From NCBI GenBank assembly GCA_937889645.1, contig CALBZE010000101.1:1-64000 (forward strand): a DNA stretch of 64,000 bases. Reading direction: 5' to 3'. The position numbers were made by a program, and so were the translations under genes. Positions 25,855 through 36,300 of the stretch are shown here, piece after piece. The stretch's first letter is position 1. The number at the start of each line of letters is the position of its first letter. The notes under the pieces are model-generated. The model saw only the letters and a list, made by a program, of their open reading frames with translations. It ran no database searches and had not been told where the DNA came from. This DNA comes from an uncultured bacterium. Lineage in GTDB: Bacteria > Gemmatimonadota > Gemmatimonadetes > Longimicrobiales > RSA9.

Positions 25855-26415
25855 TCACAGTGGGCGGCCACCGGTGACCGCGGCCGCGACCGCTCCGACA
25901 AAGTACGCGACGGCCGCCGCCGCGCCCCCGACCAGCAGCATCTCCGTCCCGCTACGCCACCACGAGTGCCGGGTCACGACTGCGCGCGATGCGCCGACGC
26001 CGAAGAGCGTGAGCCCGGTCAACACGATCGCCACCGGGAAAGGCTCGCGTCCGCGGAGGGGGATAATGTACGCCGCGAGCGGCACAACCCCCGCAAGGAT
26101 GAAGGCAAGGAACGTCGCGACGCCGTGGCGAAACGGGTGTCGTTCTACGGCCTCCTCACCGGCGGCGGTCCGCGCGGCGGTCTCCGACCGGATCGACAGG
26201 TAATTGCTCGCTCCCATCGAGAATCCGTCGGCGAGGAGGTTCGCGAAGCCCAGGATCAGCACGATCCGCGTCGAGAGATCAGCGCCCGCGACCCCGCAGA
26301 CGACCGCGAACGTCGTGATGATCCCGTCGTTCGCGCCGTAGACGAGATCTCGCAGATAGTGCCCCAGGACCTCGCGCGGTGAACGGTGGTCTGGGGGAAG
26401 CACGGCGCCGGGCAT
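25855..26415 (-). CDS. VIT1/CCC1-family membrane transporter
   Basis: 186 residues. The family signature LRDLVYGANDGIITTFAVVCG (21-41) opens the first helix. FANLLADGFSMGASNYLS (57-74) is the second conserved block with the Asp and Met expected to bind metal. About five membrane segments are predicted. VIT1/CCC1 proteins move Fe2+ or Mn2+ out of the cytoplasm. The cytosolic metal-binding helix bundle between helices 2 and 3 is short here. It is downstream of a DUF2231 gene on the same strand, 47 nt apart. Confidence 0.88.
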   Translation of the reverse strand: MPGAVLPPDHRSPREVLGHYLRDLVYGANDGIITTFAVVCGVAGADLSTRIVLILGFANLLADGFSMGASNYLSIRSETAARTAAGEEAVERHPFRHGVATFLAFILAGVVPLAAYIIPLRGREPFPVAIVLTGLTLFGVGASRAVVTRHSWWRSGTEMLLVGGAAAAVAYFVGAVAAAVTGGRPL

Positions 26416-26462
26416 CGTTCGACAACCGGGTTGTCGGCGGGAACCGGGAGCGCCGGCCAGGG

Positions 26463-26798
26463 CTACGAGCCGCCAGCGGGCGCCATCGTCGGGCGCCGCT
26501 CGAGTTCCGGGCTGTCGTGGACGATCTCACCGCCTTCGAGCGCCGAGTATGCCGTGACGACCATCGCCACGAACGCCACCGCGACGAACACGCCGCGCAC
26601 CGCTGGAGTCGGTTTCCACAGCGACGCCGCCGCGGCGACCCCTGCGGCGATGAGGGCGATCAGCGCCCAGAGCCCAGTCGCCTCGTGCTCCTCGACTTCC
26701 TCGTGCCGGAGAAGGGCGGCCAAACCCGCGAGCGTGCCCGCGGTCCCGAGGATGATCGGGAAATGATTGACCATGAGGTGCAGGCGGACCCAATCCAC
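26463..26798 (-). CDS. DUF2231-like small membrane protein
   Basis: 111 residues. The N-terminus VRLHLMVNHFPIILGTAGTL carries the DUF2231-like His-x-x-x-N-H-F-P-I motif, followed by three more membrane segments. The start is GTG at 26798, set by an excellent GGAGGAGG site 5 nt upstream; the longer upstream reading has none. A hydrophilic tail ends LERRPTMAPAGGS. It is probably co-transcribed with the VIT transporter gene. It is the second DUF2231-type protein in the window (see 21319). Confidence 0.8.
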   Translation of the reverse strand: MDWVRLHLMVNHFPIILGTAGTLAGLAALLRHEEVEEHEATGLWALIALIAAGVAAAASLWKPTPAVRGVFVAVAFVAMVVTAYSALEGGEIVHDSPELERRPTMAPAGGS

Positions 26799-27068
26799 GA
26801 TACCTCCTCCAGGCAGCGACCGGCGGGCGCGGTACGCGGGCCGATGCCCCGGCCAACGAGCGTCGTCCCATCGCCTTTCAAGAAGCGAAGGCACGGTGCA
26901 AGTTCTCCGCCATCACGCCCTCGGTCTCCACACGACGTCGCCGGATGGGAACGCGCCTTGCAACGCCCGAAGTCGAGTCCAGCGAAGACGCCCCGGATCT
27001 TCGACGCTCGCGCCCGGGGATTTCGGTTTTCTCGCGTTCCGGCATCGTTCGCACCACGGGCCGCCGAC

Positions 27069-27335
27069 ATGGATCGAGACGCCTACCCGACTCCCGGCAT
27101 CGACGCCTTCTGGGAGGATGCCGACCGCGACGGTTCCGGCGACGACCCGCTGGAGCGCGAGCTCTGCGACCGGCTCGATGCCCTTGCCCGTTACCGCCGC
27201 ATGATCGCCGAGGCGCAGGTCAATGCCCAGGACGATGCCACGGAGCACCTGCTGAAACTGCACGAACGCGAGCACCGTATCGTCCAACGACTTACCGAAG
27301 TGATTCGCCGGTTCGGCCGTCGTTCTCGCCCTTGA
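27069..27335 (+). CDS. Small hypothetical helical protein
   Basis: 88 residues, highly charged, probably two long helices (PLERELCDRLDALARYRRMI and LLKLHEREHRIVQRLTEVIR). It has no signal peptide or membrane segment, and no family is recognised. There is no clear ribosome binding site before the ATG at 27069. Its stop TGA is part of the TTGACC -35 box of the next operon, suggesting the boundary is real. Confidence 0.5.
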   Translation: MDRDAYPTPGIDAFWEDADRDGSGDDPLERELCDRLDALARYRRMIAEAQVNAQDDATEHLLKLHEREHRIVQRLTEVIRRFGRRSRP

Positions 27336-27359
27336 CCGGGCATCAACTAAGACTATAGT
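27332..27359 (+). promoter_or_regulatory. Predicted promoter of the RND efflux operon with an overlapping inverted repeat
   Basis: TTGACC (27332-27337), a 16-nt spacer and TATAGT (27354-27359). An inverted repeat AACTA-N6-TAGTT (27345-27360) lies across the spacer and -10, where a repressor could act. The leader is about 200 nt. It contains a direct repeat TTTCGAGATTCG at 27359-27370 and 27403-27414. Confidence 0.55.
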
Positions 27360-27564
27360 TTCGAGATTCGACGGGCGGTATCGCCAACGGCCCGAGCAAC
27401 GTTTTCGAGATTCGTGGCATCCTAGAGGAGGCCGCGGCCGCGACGCGTTGGCCGAGGCGAGCATGGAAATGCCGCGGAGCAACTCGTAGAGTACTGTGTC
27501 CAGGGACGTGCCCGGCGGGGGCGCGTCGGCCATCCGACCCTCCAATCCATTGGCGATTACGACC

Positions 27565-28728
27565 ATGGCCTTTCCCCGAAAAGCAATCAGCTACGTCGTT
27601 GCGGTCCTCGTGGTGGCGGTGATGGGGGCCGGGATCTACATGCGCATCAAGGAGCAGGACGAGTCGGAGACCGGCACGAACGGTGGCGAGCGTCCGGTCG
27701 TGGCCTCGACGGAGGCGTTCTCGACGGACGTGGCGATCCCGGTCGAGGGAGCGCCTGTCGTGCGGGACACGCTGGTGCTGTCGGTGAGCGCGTCGGGCCA
27801 GGCCGCGGCGTACCGGCAGGCGACGCTGCTGGCGCAGGTCGAGGGGCAGGTGCTCGGCGTGCGGGTTCGGGAGAATGCGCGGGTGGGCTCGAACGACCTG
27901 CTCGTGGAGATCGATCCGACGCAACTCGAGTTGGAGTTGGAGCGGGCACGGGCGCAGGTGACCTCGGCCGAGGCGCAGTTCCGCGAGCTGACGCTCTTCG
28001 ACGATCGGATCGAAGACGCATCGGTGCGCGAGGAGCGGGAGCGGGTCGCGCGGGCGCGGAGCCAGCTGGACCAGGCGCGGGTGTCGCTGAAAGACGCGGA
28101 GCTGCGTCTGGCGAGGACGCGGGTGCGTGCGCCGTTCCCGGGGCGGGTTGCGTCGGTGAAGGTCGTGCCGGGTCAGTGGGTTCGCGCGTCGGACGAACTG
28201 ATGACGGTGGTCGACCTGGACCCGATCAAGGTCGAGGTGCAGGTGCTGGAAGGGGAGATCGCGTACCTGGCGCCGGGTCGGAAGGCGACGATCTCGTTCG
28301 CCGCGTTCCCGGACACGACCTTCACGGGGACGATCGAGACGATCAACCCGATGATCGATCCGTCGACCCGGATGGCGAAGGTGACGGTCACGGTGCCGAA
28401 CCCGGAAGGGAAGATCCTCCCGGGGATGTACGCGCGGGTGCAGCTGGAGGCTCGGCGCTTCCCGGACCGGGTGCTGGTGCCGCGCGAGGCGATCCTGGAG
28501 CGGGACCGGCGGACGATGCTGTTCGTGTTCGAGAACGGCCGGGCCAAATGGCGTTACGTGACGACGGGGCTGGAGAACGAGACGATGGTCGAGATCGTCC
28601 GGCACCCCGAGACGGAGTTCGTCGAGCCGGGAGAGATCGTGCTGACGAACGGGCACTATACGCTGACGCACGACGCCAGCGTGCGGCTTGTCGAAAGCGT
28701 AGCCGCCGCGGGCGGCCGGCCGAGTTGA
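27565..28728 (+). CDS. RND efflux periplasmic adaptor (membrane fusion protein)
   Basis: 387 residues. An N-terminal membrane anchor (about 10-27) is followed by a split lipoyl/barrel-sandwich domain (about 60-110, SGQAAAYRQATLLAQVEGQV, and RVRAPFPGRVASVKVVPGQW at 185-205). A helical hairpin lies between the halves, with a beta-barrel and membrane-proximal domain after them (FPDTTFTGTIETINPMIDPS). It links an RND pump to an outer-membrane channel. The ATG at 27565 begins just before the anchor. It is the first gene of a four-gene operon. Confidence 0.92.
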   Translation: MAFPRKAISYVVAVLVVAVMGAGIYMRIKEQDESETGTNGGERPVVASTEAFSTDVAIPVEGAPVVRDTLVLSVSASGQAAAYRQATLLAQVEGQVLGVRVRENARVGSNDLLVEIDPTQLELELERARAQVTSAEAQFRELTLFDDRIEDASVREERERVARARSQLDQARVSLKDAELRLARTRVRAPFPGRVASVKVVPGQWVRASDELMTVVDLDPIKVEVQVLEGEIAYLAPGRKATISFAAFPDTTFTGTIETINPMIDPSTRMAKVTVTVPNPEGKILPGMYARVQLEARRFPDRVLVPREAILERDRRTMLFVFENGRAKWRYVTTGLENETMVEIVRHPETEFVEPGEIVLTNGHYTLTHDASVRLVESVAAAGGRPS

Positions 28729-28747
28729 TCGAGGAGGAGAGCGGGCC

Positions 28748-30088
28748 ATGAGAATCATCGTACTGGCGGGAATCCTCCTCGTGGCGCCGGCGGCGTGGGC
28801 GCAGGGAGTCCCCGAGCGGCTATCGCTGGAGGACGCGCTGCAGATCGCGAGGGCGAACAGCCCGACCTTCTCGCAGCAGCTCAACCAGCTCGAGGTGGCG
28901 GAGGCGCAGCAGCGGGTGGGGTGGGGGCAGCTGCTGCCGTCGTTGACGACCAGCATGTCGTTCGGTGCGTCGAAGCGAAGGACATCGCGCGCCGAAGACG
29001 AGTTCGGTCAGATCCTGGACCGCCCCGAGGTCTTCGTGTCGAAGACGAGCAATGCGTCCCAGGGGATCTCTCTCCAGATGACGTTGTTCGATGGATTCGG
29101 CAACGTGAACCGGGCACGCGCGGAGCGGGCCGGTATGCGGGCGGCGGAGGCGTTGGTCCAGGTGGCCGGGCTCCAGCTCAGACAGGAAGTGTCCACCGCG
29201 TACTTCCGGGCGGTGCAGGCGGAACAGCGGTTGGAGGTCGAGCGGGCGCTGCTGCAATCGGCCCGTGAACAGCTGGCGATGACCGATCAGCGGTTCCAGA
29301 TCGGGTCGGCGAACCGGGAGGACGTCCTCGGCGCGCAGGCGACCGTGGCCAGGCAAGAACAGGCGGTGCTCCAGGCGGAGGGCGAGGTCGAGAAGACCAG
29401 GCTCGATCTCCTGCGCGTGATGGGCGTGAAGGGAACCCCGGACTTCGCGCTCACCGACGGTTTCCCGGAGGTCTTCGATCCTTCGGCTCTGGACGTGGAG
29501 GCATTGGTGCAGGCGGCGATGGCGTCGAGCCCGCGAATCGCCCAGCGAGAGGCCGAGGTCCGGCAGGCGGAGTTGTCGGCGAGCGCCGCGAAGGGGACGC
29601 GCCTGCCCAGCATCTCGGGGAACATATCGTACGGGCGTAGCACCGCCCAGGACGGCTACGGGGCACTCTTCGAGTTGAATGCGCCGAACAGCTCCTGGGG
29701 ACTCAACCTGAACGTGAGTCTGCCGCTGTTCACGCGCTTCCAGACCTCGGCGCAGATCGCGCAGGCGTCGGTTCGCGCGGCGAACGCGCGGGAGCAGGCG
29801 CGTGCCGAACGACTCGCCGTCGAAACGGAGGTCAGGCAAGCGTACGTCGACCTGGTCAACGCGTACCGGGCCGTCGAGCTCGCAGACCGGGCGCTCGCGC
29901 TGAGCCAGGAGCGGCTCGCCCTGACCCAGGAGCGCTATCGGACGGGGACGAGCGTCTCGTTTCTCCAGTTGCAGAGCGCGATCGACCAGGCGTCGTCGTC
30001 GGAGCAGCAAGCGGTCCAGGCGCGGTTCAGCTACGTCGTCGCGCTGGTCAACCTGGAAACGAAGGTCGGGAGGGAGGTGAGGCCGTAA
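28748..30088 (+). CDS. TolC-family outer-membrane efflux protein
   Basis: 446 residues. The signal peptide is cleaved near APAAWAQG (about 19). Two OEP repeats of the TolC type follow: LSLEDALQIARANSPTF at the start, and RAERLAVETEVRQAYVDLVN with RYRTGTSVSFLQLQSAIDQA in the second half. It forms a trimeric channel across outer membrane and periplasm. A GAGGAGGAG site precedes the ATG. It is 19 nt from the adaptor stop and 1 nt before the first pump gene. Confidence 0.93.
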   Translation: MRIIVLAGILLVAPAAWAQGVPERLSLEDALQIARANSPTFSQQLNQLEVAEAQQRVGWGQLLPSLTTSMSFGASKRRTSRAEDEFGQILDRPEVFVSKTSNASQGISLQMTLFDGFGNVNRARAERAGMRAAEALVQVAGLQLRQEVSTAYFRAVQAEQRLEVERALLQSAREQLAMTDQRFQIGSANREDVLGAQATVARQEQAVLQAEGEVEKTRLDLLRVMGVKGTPDFALTDGFPEVFDPSALDVEALVQAAMASSPRIAQREAEVRQAELSASAAKGTRLPSISGNISYGRSTAQDGYGALFELNAPNSSWGLNLNVSLPLFTRFQTSAQIAQASVRAANAREQARAERLAVETEVRQAYVDLVNAYRAVELADRALALSQERLALTQERYRTGTSVSFLQLQSAIDQASSSEQQAVQARFSYVVALVNLETKVGREVRP

Positions 30089-30089
30089 G

Positions 30090-33000
30090 ATGTCGCTGCC
30101 ATCGCGGTCCGTCGGCCGGCCCGTGGCCGTGGCCATGTTGTTCACGGCCGTGGTGTTCCTCGGGCTGATCTCGTTCCGGCGCCTCCCGATCGACCTCCTT
30201 CCGGACATTGCGTACCCGAAGCTGGTGATCTACACGACGTACCCGAACGTCGCGCCGGCCGAGGTGGAACGCTTCGTCACCCAGCCGATCGAGAGCCAGG
30301 TCAGCGCGGTGCCGGGCGTCGAGCGGGTCGAGAGCGTCTCGCGCGAAGGCGTGTCGCTGGTGACGCTCCGCTTCGCGTGGGGCACGGACATGGACTTCGC
30401 GGCGCTGAACGTACGGGAGCGGCTGGACAACCTTCGGGACGTTCTCCCGGAGCAGGCGTCGCGCCCCGCTGTCCTTCGTACGGATCCCAATTCGGAGCCG
30501 ATCATGGCGCTGGCCGTGGCGGGCTCCAACGACCTCTGGTCGCTCAAGGAGCTCGCCGAGTCGGTCTTCAAGCGGCGGCTCGAGCAGATCGACGGCGTGG
30601 CGCAAGCGGCGGTCACGGGCGGCCTCGAGCGGGAGATCCACGTCGAGGTCGACCCGGTGCGGCTGGAGGGCTTCGGGTTGTCCATCAACGACATCGAGAC
30701 CGCGCTCGCGGCGGCGAACGCGTCCGCCCCGGGCGGAACGATCCGGCGCGGCCGCTATCGCTACTCTCTGCGGACGCTGGGCGAACTCACGACCGTCCAG
30801 CAGATCTCCGAGGTGCCGCTCCTGGTTCGGGCGAACGGCGGCAGCGGCCCCGGCCGAACCGGCGGGGCGGGGCAGACCGGTGCGACGCGGCCCCAGACCA
30901 TCCTACTTCGCGACGTCGCCCGCGTCGTGGATGGGTACGCGGAGCGGCAGTCGATCGCGCGGTACAACGGCGAGGAGTCGGTAGGGCTGCTCCTGTACAA
31001 GGAAGCGGGCGCGAACACCGTACGCGTCGCCCAGCGGGTCGAGGAGGTCGTGGAGCAGCTGCGCCAGGAGCACCCCGAGGTCAAGCTGGATGTGGCGATG
31101 AGCCAGGCCGGCTTCGTCTCGGACGCGATCGACAGCGTCGTCGACGCGCTGATCGAAGGCGGCGTCCTTGCCTTCCTCGTCCTGTTCCTGTTCTTGCGGG
31201 ACGCGCGCTACCCGGTGGCGATCGGCCTCGCGATCCCGATCTCGGTGATCGGCACGTTCGCGCTCCTCGACCTCGCTGGCGTGTCGCTCAACATCATGAG
31301 CCTCGGCGGGCTCGCGCTCGGGATCGGGATGCTGGTGGACAACTCCATCGTGGTGCTGGAGAACACGTTCCGACACCGGGAGAAGGGGCTGACCGCCGCC
31401 GCGGCGGCGGTCCTGGGCGCCGAAGAGGTGCAGGCCGCGATCACGTCGTCGACGCTGACGACGATCGCGGTCTTCGGGCCGATCATCTACGTCGAGGGGA
31501 TCGCCGGCGAGCTGTTCGGCGCGCTCTCGTTCGCGGTCGCGTTCTCGCTGCTCGCGAGTCTCCTCGTCTCGGTCACGCTCCTTCCGATGATGGCCGCGCG
31601 CTGGACGGACCGCCGCGAAGAGCCGCGCGGGTTGATTCGCCGTGGGATCCGGCGGGTCGGCGCGGCGATCGGCCGCGTTACCATGCCGCCGCTCGAGGCG
31701 TTCGATCGAATGTTCGGTCGGGTCACGGAGAAGTACGCGCGGGGCGTCGCCTACGCTCTCGACCATCGGGGCAGGGTCGTCGCGATCGGGCTCGGGCTCT
31801 TGGCCGTGTCCGTCGTCTTCGCGCTCGCGCTCGACCGCAGCGTGTTGCCGGACGTGGACCAGGGTGCGTTCCGGGTCCGGCTGCAGCTCGCGCGTGGGAC
31901 GCCGCTCGATGTCACATCGCGCGAAGCCGCGCGGCTCGAGGAGATCTTCCTCGGCGATCCCGACGTTGACGCGGTGTTTACCCGGGTGGGTCGGCAAACG
32001 GCGACGGGCGAAGTCGAAACGGAGGAGAGCGGCCTGAACACCGCCGTGTTGGAGGTCCGGCTCACCGAGCATGCGAAGACGGCCGATGTCCTTGCCAGGA
32101 TCGAGCCCCGACTGGCGTCGTTCCCTCCCGGCTCGCTCGCGATCCAGACGGGCGGCGCCACCGCGCTCGGGACCCTGCTCGGCGGCGGTGAATCCGACCT
32201 GGCGGTCCGGATCCGCGGCGACGACCTCGACGCCGCGCTCGCCTACGCCCAGCAGGTCGAACGGCGGCTCCTCGACGTGCCCGAACTCACCAACGTTCGG
32301 CTCGGCATGGAGCTGGGTCAGCCCGAGGTGCAGATCGAGATCGACCGCGAACGCGCGGCCGCGTTCGGGATCGAGCCGCGGCGGATCGCCGAAACGATCG
32401 AGAAGTTCATGCTCGGTACGAGGGCGACGGACCTGGTCGACTTCGACCGCAAGGTCCCGGTGATCGTGCGGCTCTCCGAGGAGCAGCGGCAGTCGATCGA
32501 GTCGCTGGACCAGCTCACCGTCTCGGGGGTTCCGTTGCGCGAGCTGATCCGCACGCGTGAAGCGCTCGGGCCCGTCGAGATCCGCCGGCTCGAGCAGAGC
32601 CGGCTGATCCCGGTCTATGCCGACGTGGCCGGGAGCGACCTGGAGGTCGCGCTCCGCGCCACGCAGGCCGCCGTTGCGTCGCTTCCCGCGCCCCGCGGCA
32701 TGCGCGTCGAGATCGGCGGCGAGAACGAGGAAATGCAGCGCAGCTTCCGCGACCTGGCATTCGCTTTCACGCTGGCTCTGCTCCTTGTCTACATGATCCT
32801 GGCGGCGGAGTTCGAGTCGCTGATCCATCCTTTCACGATCCTGCTCAGCGTCCCGCTCGCGCTCGTCGGCGCCATCCTCGCGTTGTGGGCGACGAGCGCG
32901 GGGCTCAATGCGATGAGCCTCATCGGGATCATCATCCTGGTCGGGATCGTGGACAACGACGCGATCGTGCTGATCGACCTGATCATCCACCTGCGCCGGC

Positions 33001-33329
33001 AGGGACATGAGGTCCGCGAGGCGATCCTCGAGGCGGCCCGGGCCCGCCTGCGTCCGATCGTCATGACCACCCTGACGACGCTGCTCGGCGTCTTGCCGAT
33101 GGCGATCGCGATCGGGCGCGGCGCGGACCTACGCGCGCCGCTCGCGATCGCGATCTTCGGCGGTCTCTTCACCGCCACCGCGCTCACGCTCTTCGTCATC
33201 CCGGTTGCGTACCACCTGATCGACGAAGCGGGCGCGCGGCTGCGTGGGGTGTTGCCCGGGCGGGCAAAGGCGGCGACTGTCGCCCCGGCGCCCGAGCCCG
33301 TGGCGGCGGAACTGGGGCACGGCGACTGA
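30090..33329 (+). CDS. RND-family efflux pump permease (first copy)
   Basis: 1079 residues. Twelve membrane segments with two large periplasmic loops, as in AcrB/MdtB. The N-terminus RPVAVAMLFTAVVFLGLISF is helix 1, and GIGMLVDNSIVVLENTF in helix 4 has the Asp-Asn pair where AcrB has Asp-Asp. GIVDNDAIVLIDLIIHLRRQ lies in helix 10. The pump exchanges protons for drugs or other hydrophobic compounds. A GGAGGTGAGG site precedes the ATG. It is followed 9 nt later by a second, different RND gene, as in heteromeric MdtB/MdtC pumps. Confidence 0.93.
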   Translation: MSLPSRSVGRPVAVAMLFTAVVFLGLISFRRLPIDLLPDIAYPKLVIYTTYPNVAPAEVERFVTQPIESQVSAVPGVERVESVSREGVSLVTLRFAWGTDMDFAALNVRERLDNLRDVLPEQASRPAVLRTDPNSEPIMALAVAGSNDLWSLKELAESVFKRRLEQIDGVAQAAVTGGLEREIHVEVDPVRLEGFGLSINDIETALAAANASAPGGTIRRGRYRYSLRTLGELTTVQQISEVPLLVRANGGSGPGRTGGAGQTGATRPQTILLRDVARVVDGYAERQSIARYNGEESVGLLLYKEAGANTVRVAQRVEEVVEQLRQEHPEVKLDVAMSQAGFVSDAIDSVVDALIEGGVLAFLVLFLFLRDARYPVAIGLAIPISVIGTFALLDLAGVSLNIMSLGGLALGIGMLVDNSIVVLENTFRHREKGLTAAAAAVLGAEEVQAAITSSTLTTIAVFGPIIYVEGIAGELFGALSFAVAFSLLASLLVSVTLLPMMAARWTDRREEPRGLIRRGIRRVGAAIGRVTMPPLEAFDRMFGRVTEKYARGVAYALDHRGRVVAIGLGLLAVSVVFALALDRSVLPDVDQGAFRVRLQLARGTPLDVTSREAARLEEIFLGDPDVDAVFTRVGRQTATGEVETEESGLNTAVLEVRLTEHAKTADVLARIEPRLASFPPGSLAIQTGGATALGTLLGGGESDLAVRIRGDDLDAALAYAQQVERRLLDVPELTNVRLGMELGQPEVQIEIDRERAAAFGIEPRRIAETIEKFMLGTRATDLVDFDRKVPVIVRLSEEQRQSIESLDQLTVSGVPLRELIRTREALGPVEIRRLEQSRLIPVYADVAGSDLEVALRATQAAVASLPAPRGMRVEIGGENEEMQRSFRDLAFAFTLALLLVYMILAAEFESLIHPFTILLSVPLALVGAILALWATSAGLNAMSLIGIIILVGIVDNDAIVLIDLIIHLRRQGHEVREAILEAARARLRPIVMTTLTTLLGVLPMAIAIGRGADLRAPLAIAIFGGLFTATALTLFVIPVAYHLIDEAGARLRGVLPGRAKAATVAPAPEPVAAELGHGD

Positions 33330-33338
33330 GGTGCGACG

Positions 33339-36300
33339 ATGGTTCGTCTCGCGATCCGCCGACCCGTCGCCGTGACGATGGCGTACCTCGCCGTGGCGCT
33401 CCTCGGTGTAGCGGCCTGGCGCAACATTCCGATCGAGCTGCTGCCGGATACCTCGCTGCCGCAGCTGTTCGTCAGGGCGTACATTTCGGGCGCCTCGCCC
33501 GAGGTGACGGAGGCGCTCCTCACGGCCCCGCTCGAGGCGGCGATCCAGCAGGTCCGGGGCGTCGAGAAGATCGAGTCCCAGTCGTACGAGTCGTACGGTC
33601 GGGGCGTCGCGGAGATCACCGTTCACTTCGCGCGTGGCACCGACATGGACTTCGCGCGGCTGGAACTGTCCGAACGCCTGGCCGCGCTCGAATCGGATCT
33701 CCCCGCCAACGCCACGACGCCGATCATCGAGCCGTACATACCCGACGAGTTCGCCGAGCAGAACAGGCCGTTCCTGCGCTACACGGTCACCGGGCCGTAC
33801 ACGCTGGAGGCGCTACGCGCGCACGTCGACGAGGTCATCGAGCCGGAGATCTCCCAGATCGACGGCGTCGGATACGTCCAGGTCCTGGGCGGGCGTCAGC
33901 GGCTCATCGAGATCGAACTCGACGAGGAGAAGATCCATGCGCTGCGCCTCGAGCCTTTCGACGTTCTGCGACGAATCTCCGAGCTCGAGTACGTCCGCCA
34001 GGCCGGCGTCATCGAGTCCCGGGGGATGCTGCGCTCGATCGCGATCCGGCACCGCGCCGAATCGGCATCGGAGATCGCGAACCTCCCGATCCTCATACCC
34101 GGCGGCGAGCCAATCCGCATCCGGGACGTCGCGAGGATCCACGACACCTACGAGGACCCGCAGAATTATTACCGGATCGATGGTTTCCCGGCGCTGTCGT
34201 TCACCGTATACAAGGAAGCCGGGACGAACACGGTCGCGGTCGCGGACCGGGTCAAGCAGCGGCTGGCCGAGATCGAGCCGCTCCACCCGGCGGGCGTGAG
34301 GCTCATCCTGGACGACGACGAGAGCAAGGAGATACGCGCGCAACTCACGGACCTGCGCTTCCGAGCGCTGATCTCGGCCGGCGTGATCTTCGTCGTGCTC
34401 CTGCTCTTCCTGGGGTCGTTCGCCTCAGCCGCAATCGTATTTGCTACGATCGCGTTCTCGATCCTGATCACGCTGAATCTGATCTACTTCGGCGGGTTCA
34501 CGCTGAACGTGCTCACCCTCATGGGGCTGGCCATGGGGTTCGGCCTGATCGTCGACAACGCGATCGTCGTGCTGGAGAACATCTACCGGCTCCGGCGGTC
34601 GGGCCTGAGCGCCGAGGACGCCGCGGAGCGCGGCGCGACCGAGGTCGTGATCGCGATCCTCGCATCGACGCTCACGACGGTCGTGGTGCTCGTGCCGTTC
34701 GTGTACCTGCAAGGCGAGCTGCGCGTGTTCTACGTCCCGCTCGCCATCGTCGTGGGCTTCGGGCTGCTCGCGAGTCTGTTCGTCGGGTTCACGTTCATTC
34801 CTTCGATCGGGGCGCGGCTCCTGGTCAACGTGGAGCCGCATACGGTCCGCCCGACGGCGGAGGTCGGACCCGGCCGACAACCATTCTACCTGCGGCTGTA
34901 TTCAGGGCTCATCCGAGGCACGCTTCGTTTCCCGTGGGTCACCGTCGTGGTCGCCGCGACGATGCTCGGAGGGTCCTATTACCTCTTCGACAAGTATGTG
35001 ACACGCGGCGTGGTATGGGGCCGCTGGGGGTCGAACAACACGTACATCGACATTCGCATGGTGCTCCCCCGCGGCGAGGAATTGGCGCGCACGGACGAGC
35101 TGGCTCGGTACTTCGAGCGCAAGCTTGCGAGCATGCCCGAGGTCGGCCGCTTCGTCACGAGGGTGCAGCCGCAGTATGCGCACATCCGCGTCACGTTCCC
35201 GGATTCGCTGAACCTCACGCAGGTCCCGGTCGTGATCACGGAGCAGATGCAGGCGTTCGCGCACCAGTTCAGCGGCGCCAACATCTCGGTGTACGGCTAC
35301 GGCTTGCCGTTCTTCGGCGGAGGCGGTAGCAGCCCGCCGAATTATTCGATTTCGGTCCTCGGCTACAACTACGAGCACGTCCGGCAGATCGCCGAGGATC
35401 TGGCCGAACGGCTCAAGGGGTTCAGCCGCATCCGGGACGTGGATCCGAACGCGTCCGGCCGGTGGTACGATCGAGACAAGGCGACCGAACTCGTTCTTTC
35501 CATCGACCGCCAGCGGCTCGCGCTCCACGAGCTCACGGCCCAGGACGTCATTCGGCACGTGAGCACGGCGATCCGGGGCCGCAACATACCGAACAGGATC
35601 CGGATCGGCGGCGAGGAGGTGCAGTTCCAGGTCAAGCTGGAGGGGAACGAAACGCTGGACGTCCTCGGGCTCCAGCAGCTCCTCATCCCGACGCGGACGG
35701 GGCAGGCGGTGCGCTTGGTGGACGTGGCGACGTTGACCGAGCGGGAGGTGTTGAACCGCGTCGTGCGCGAGAACCAGCAATATCGCCGGAACGTGGCGTA
35801 CGAGTTCCGCGGGCCGACCAAGCTCGGCGACCGGATCCACGAGATGGTGATCAACACCACGCAGGTCCCGCCCGGCTACAAGCTGGAGGGGCGCGACCAG
35901 TGGCGTTGGTCTGCCGAGGAGCGAGGCCAGATCTACGGCGTGCTCGCCGTCTCGATCGTGCTGATCTTCATGGTCACGGCCGCGCTCTTCGAGTCGATCC
36001 GGCAGCCTCTCTGCGTGTTGCTCGCCGTCCCGATGGCGCTCGTCGGCGTGTTCCTGATCTTCTTCTACACCGGCGCGACCTTCACGCGTGAGGCGTACAT
36101 CGGCGTGATCATGATGGGCGGGATCGTCGTCAACAACTCGATCCTGCTGGTCGACCACATCAACCTGCGCCGGCGCCGCGACGGACTGCCGCTCCGTGAG
36201 GCGATCCTCCAGGGGACGCTGGAGCGCGTGCGGCCGATCCTGATGACGAGCGCGACGACGGTCCTCGGGCTGCTGCCGCTCGTGCTCTTCAGCGAGGCCG

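Noticed and set aside
30903..33008. Long minus-strand reading opposite the first RND pump
   Set aside because: Asp/Arg/His/Glu-rich antisense shadow of a conserved gene.
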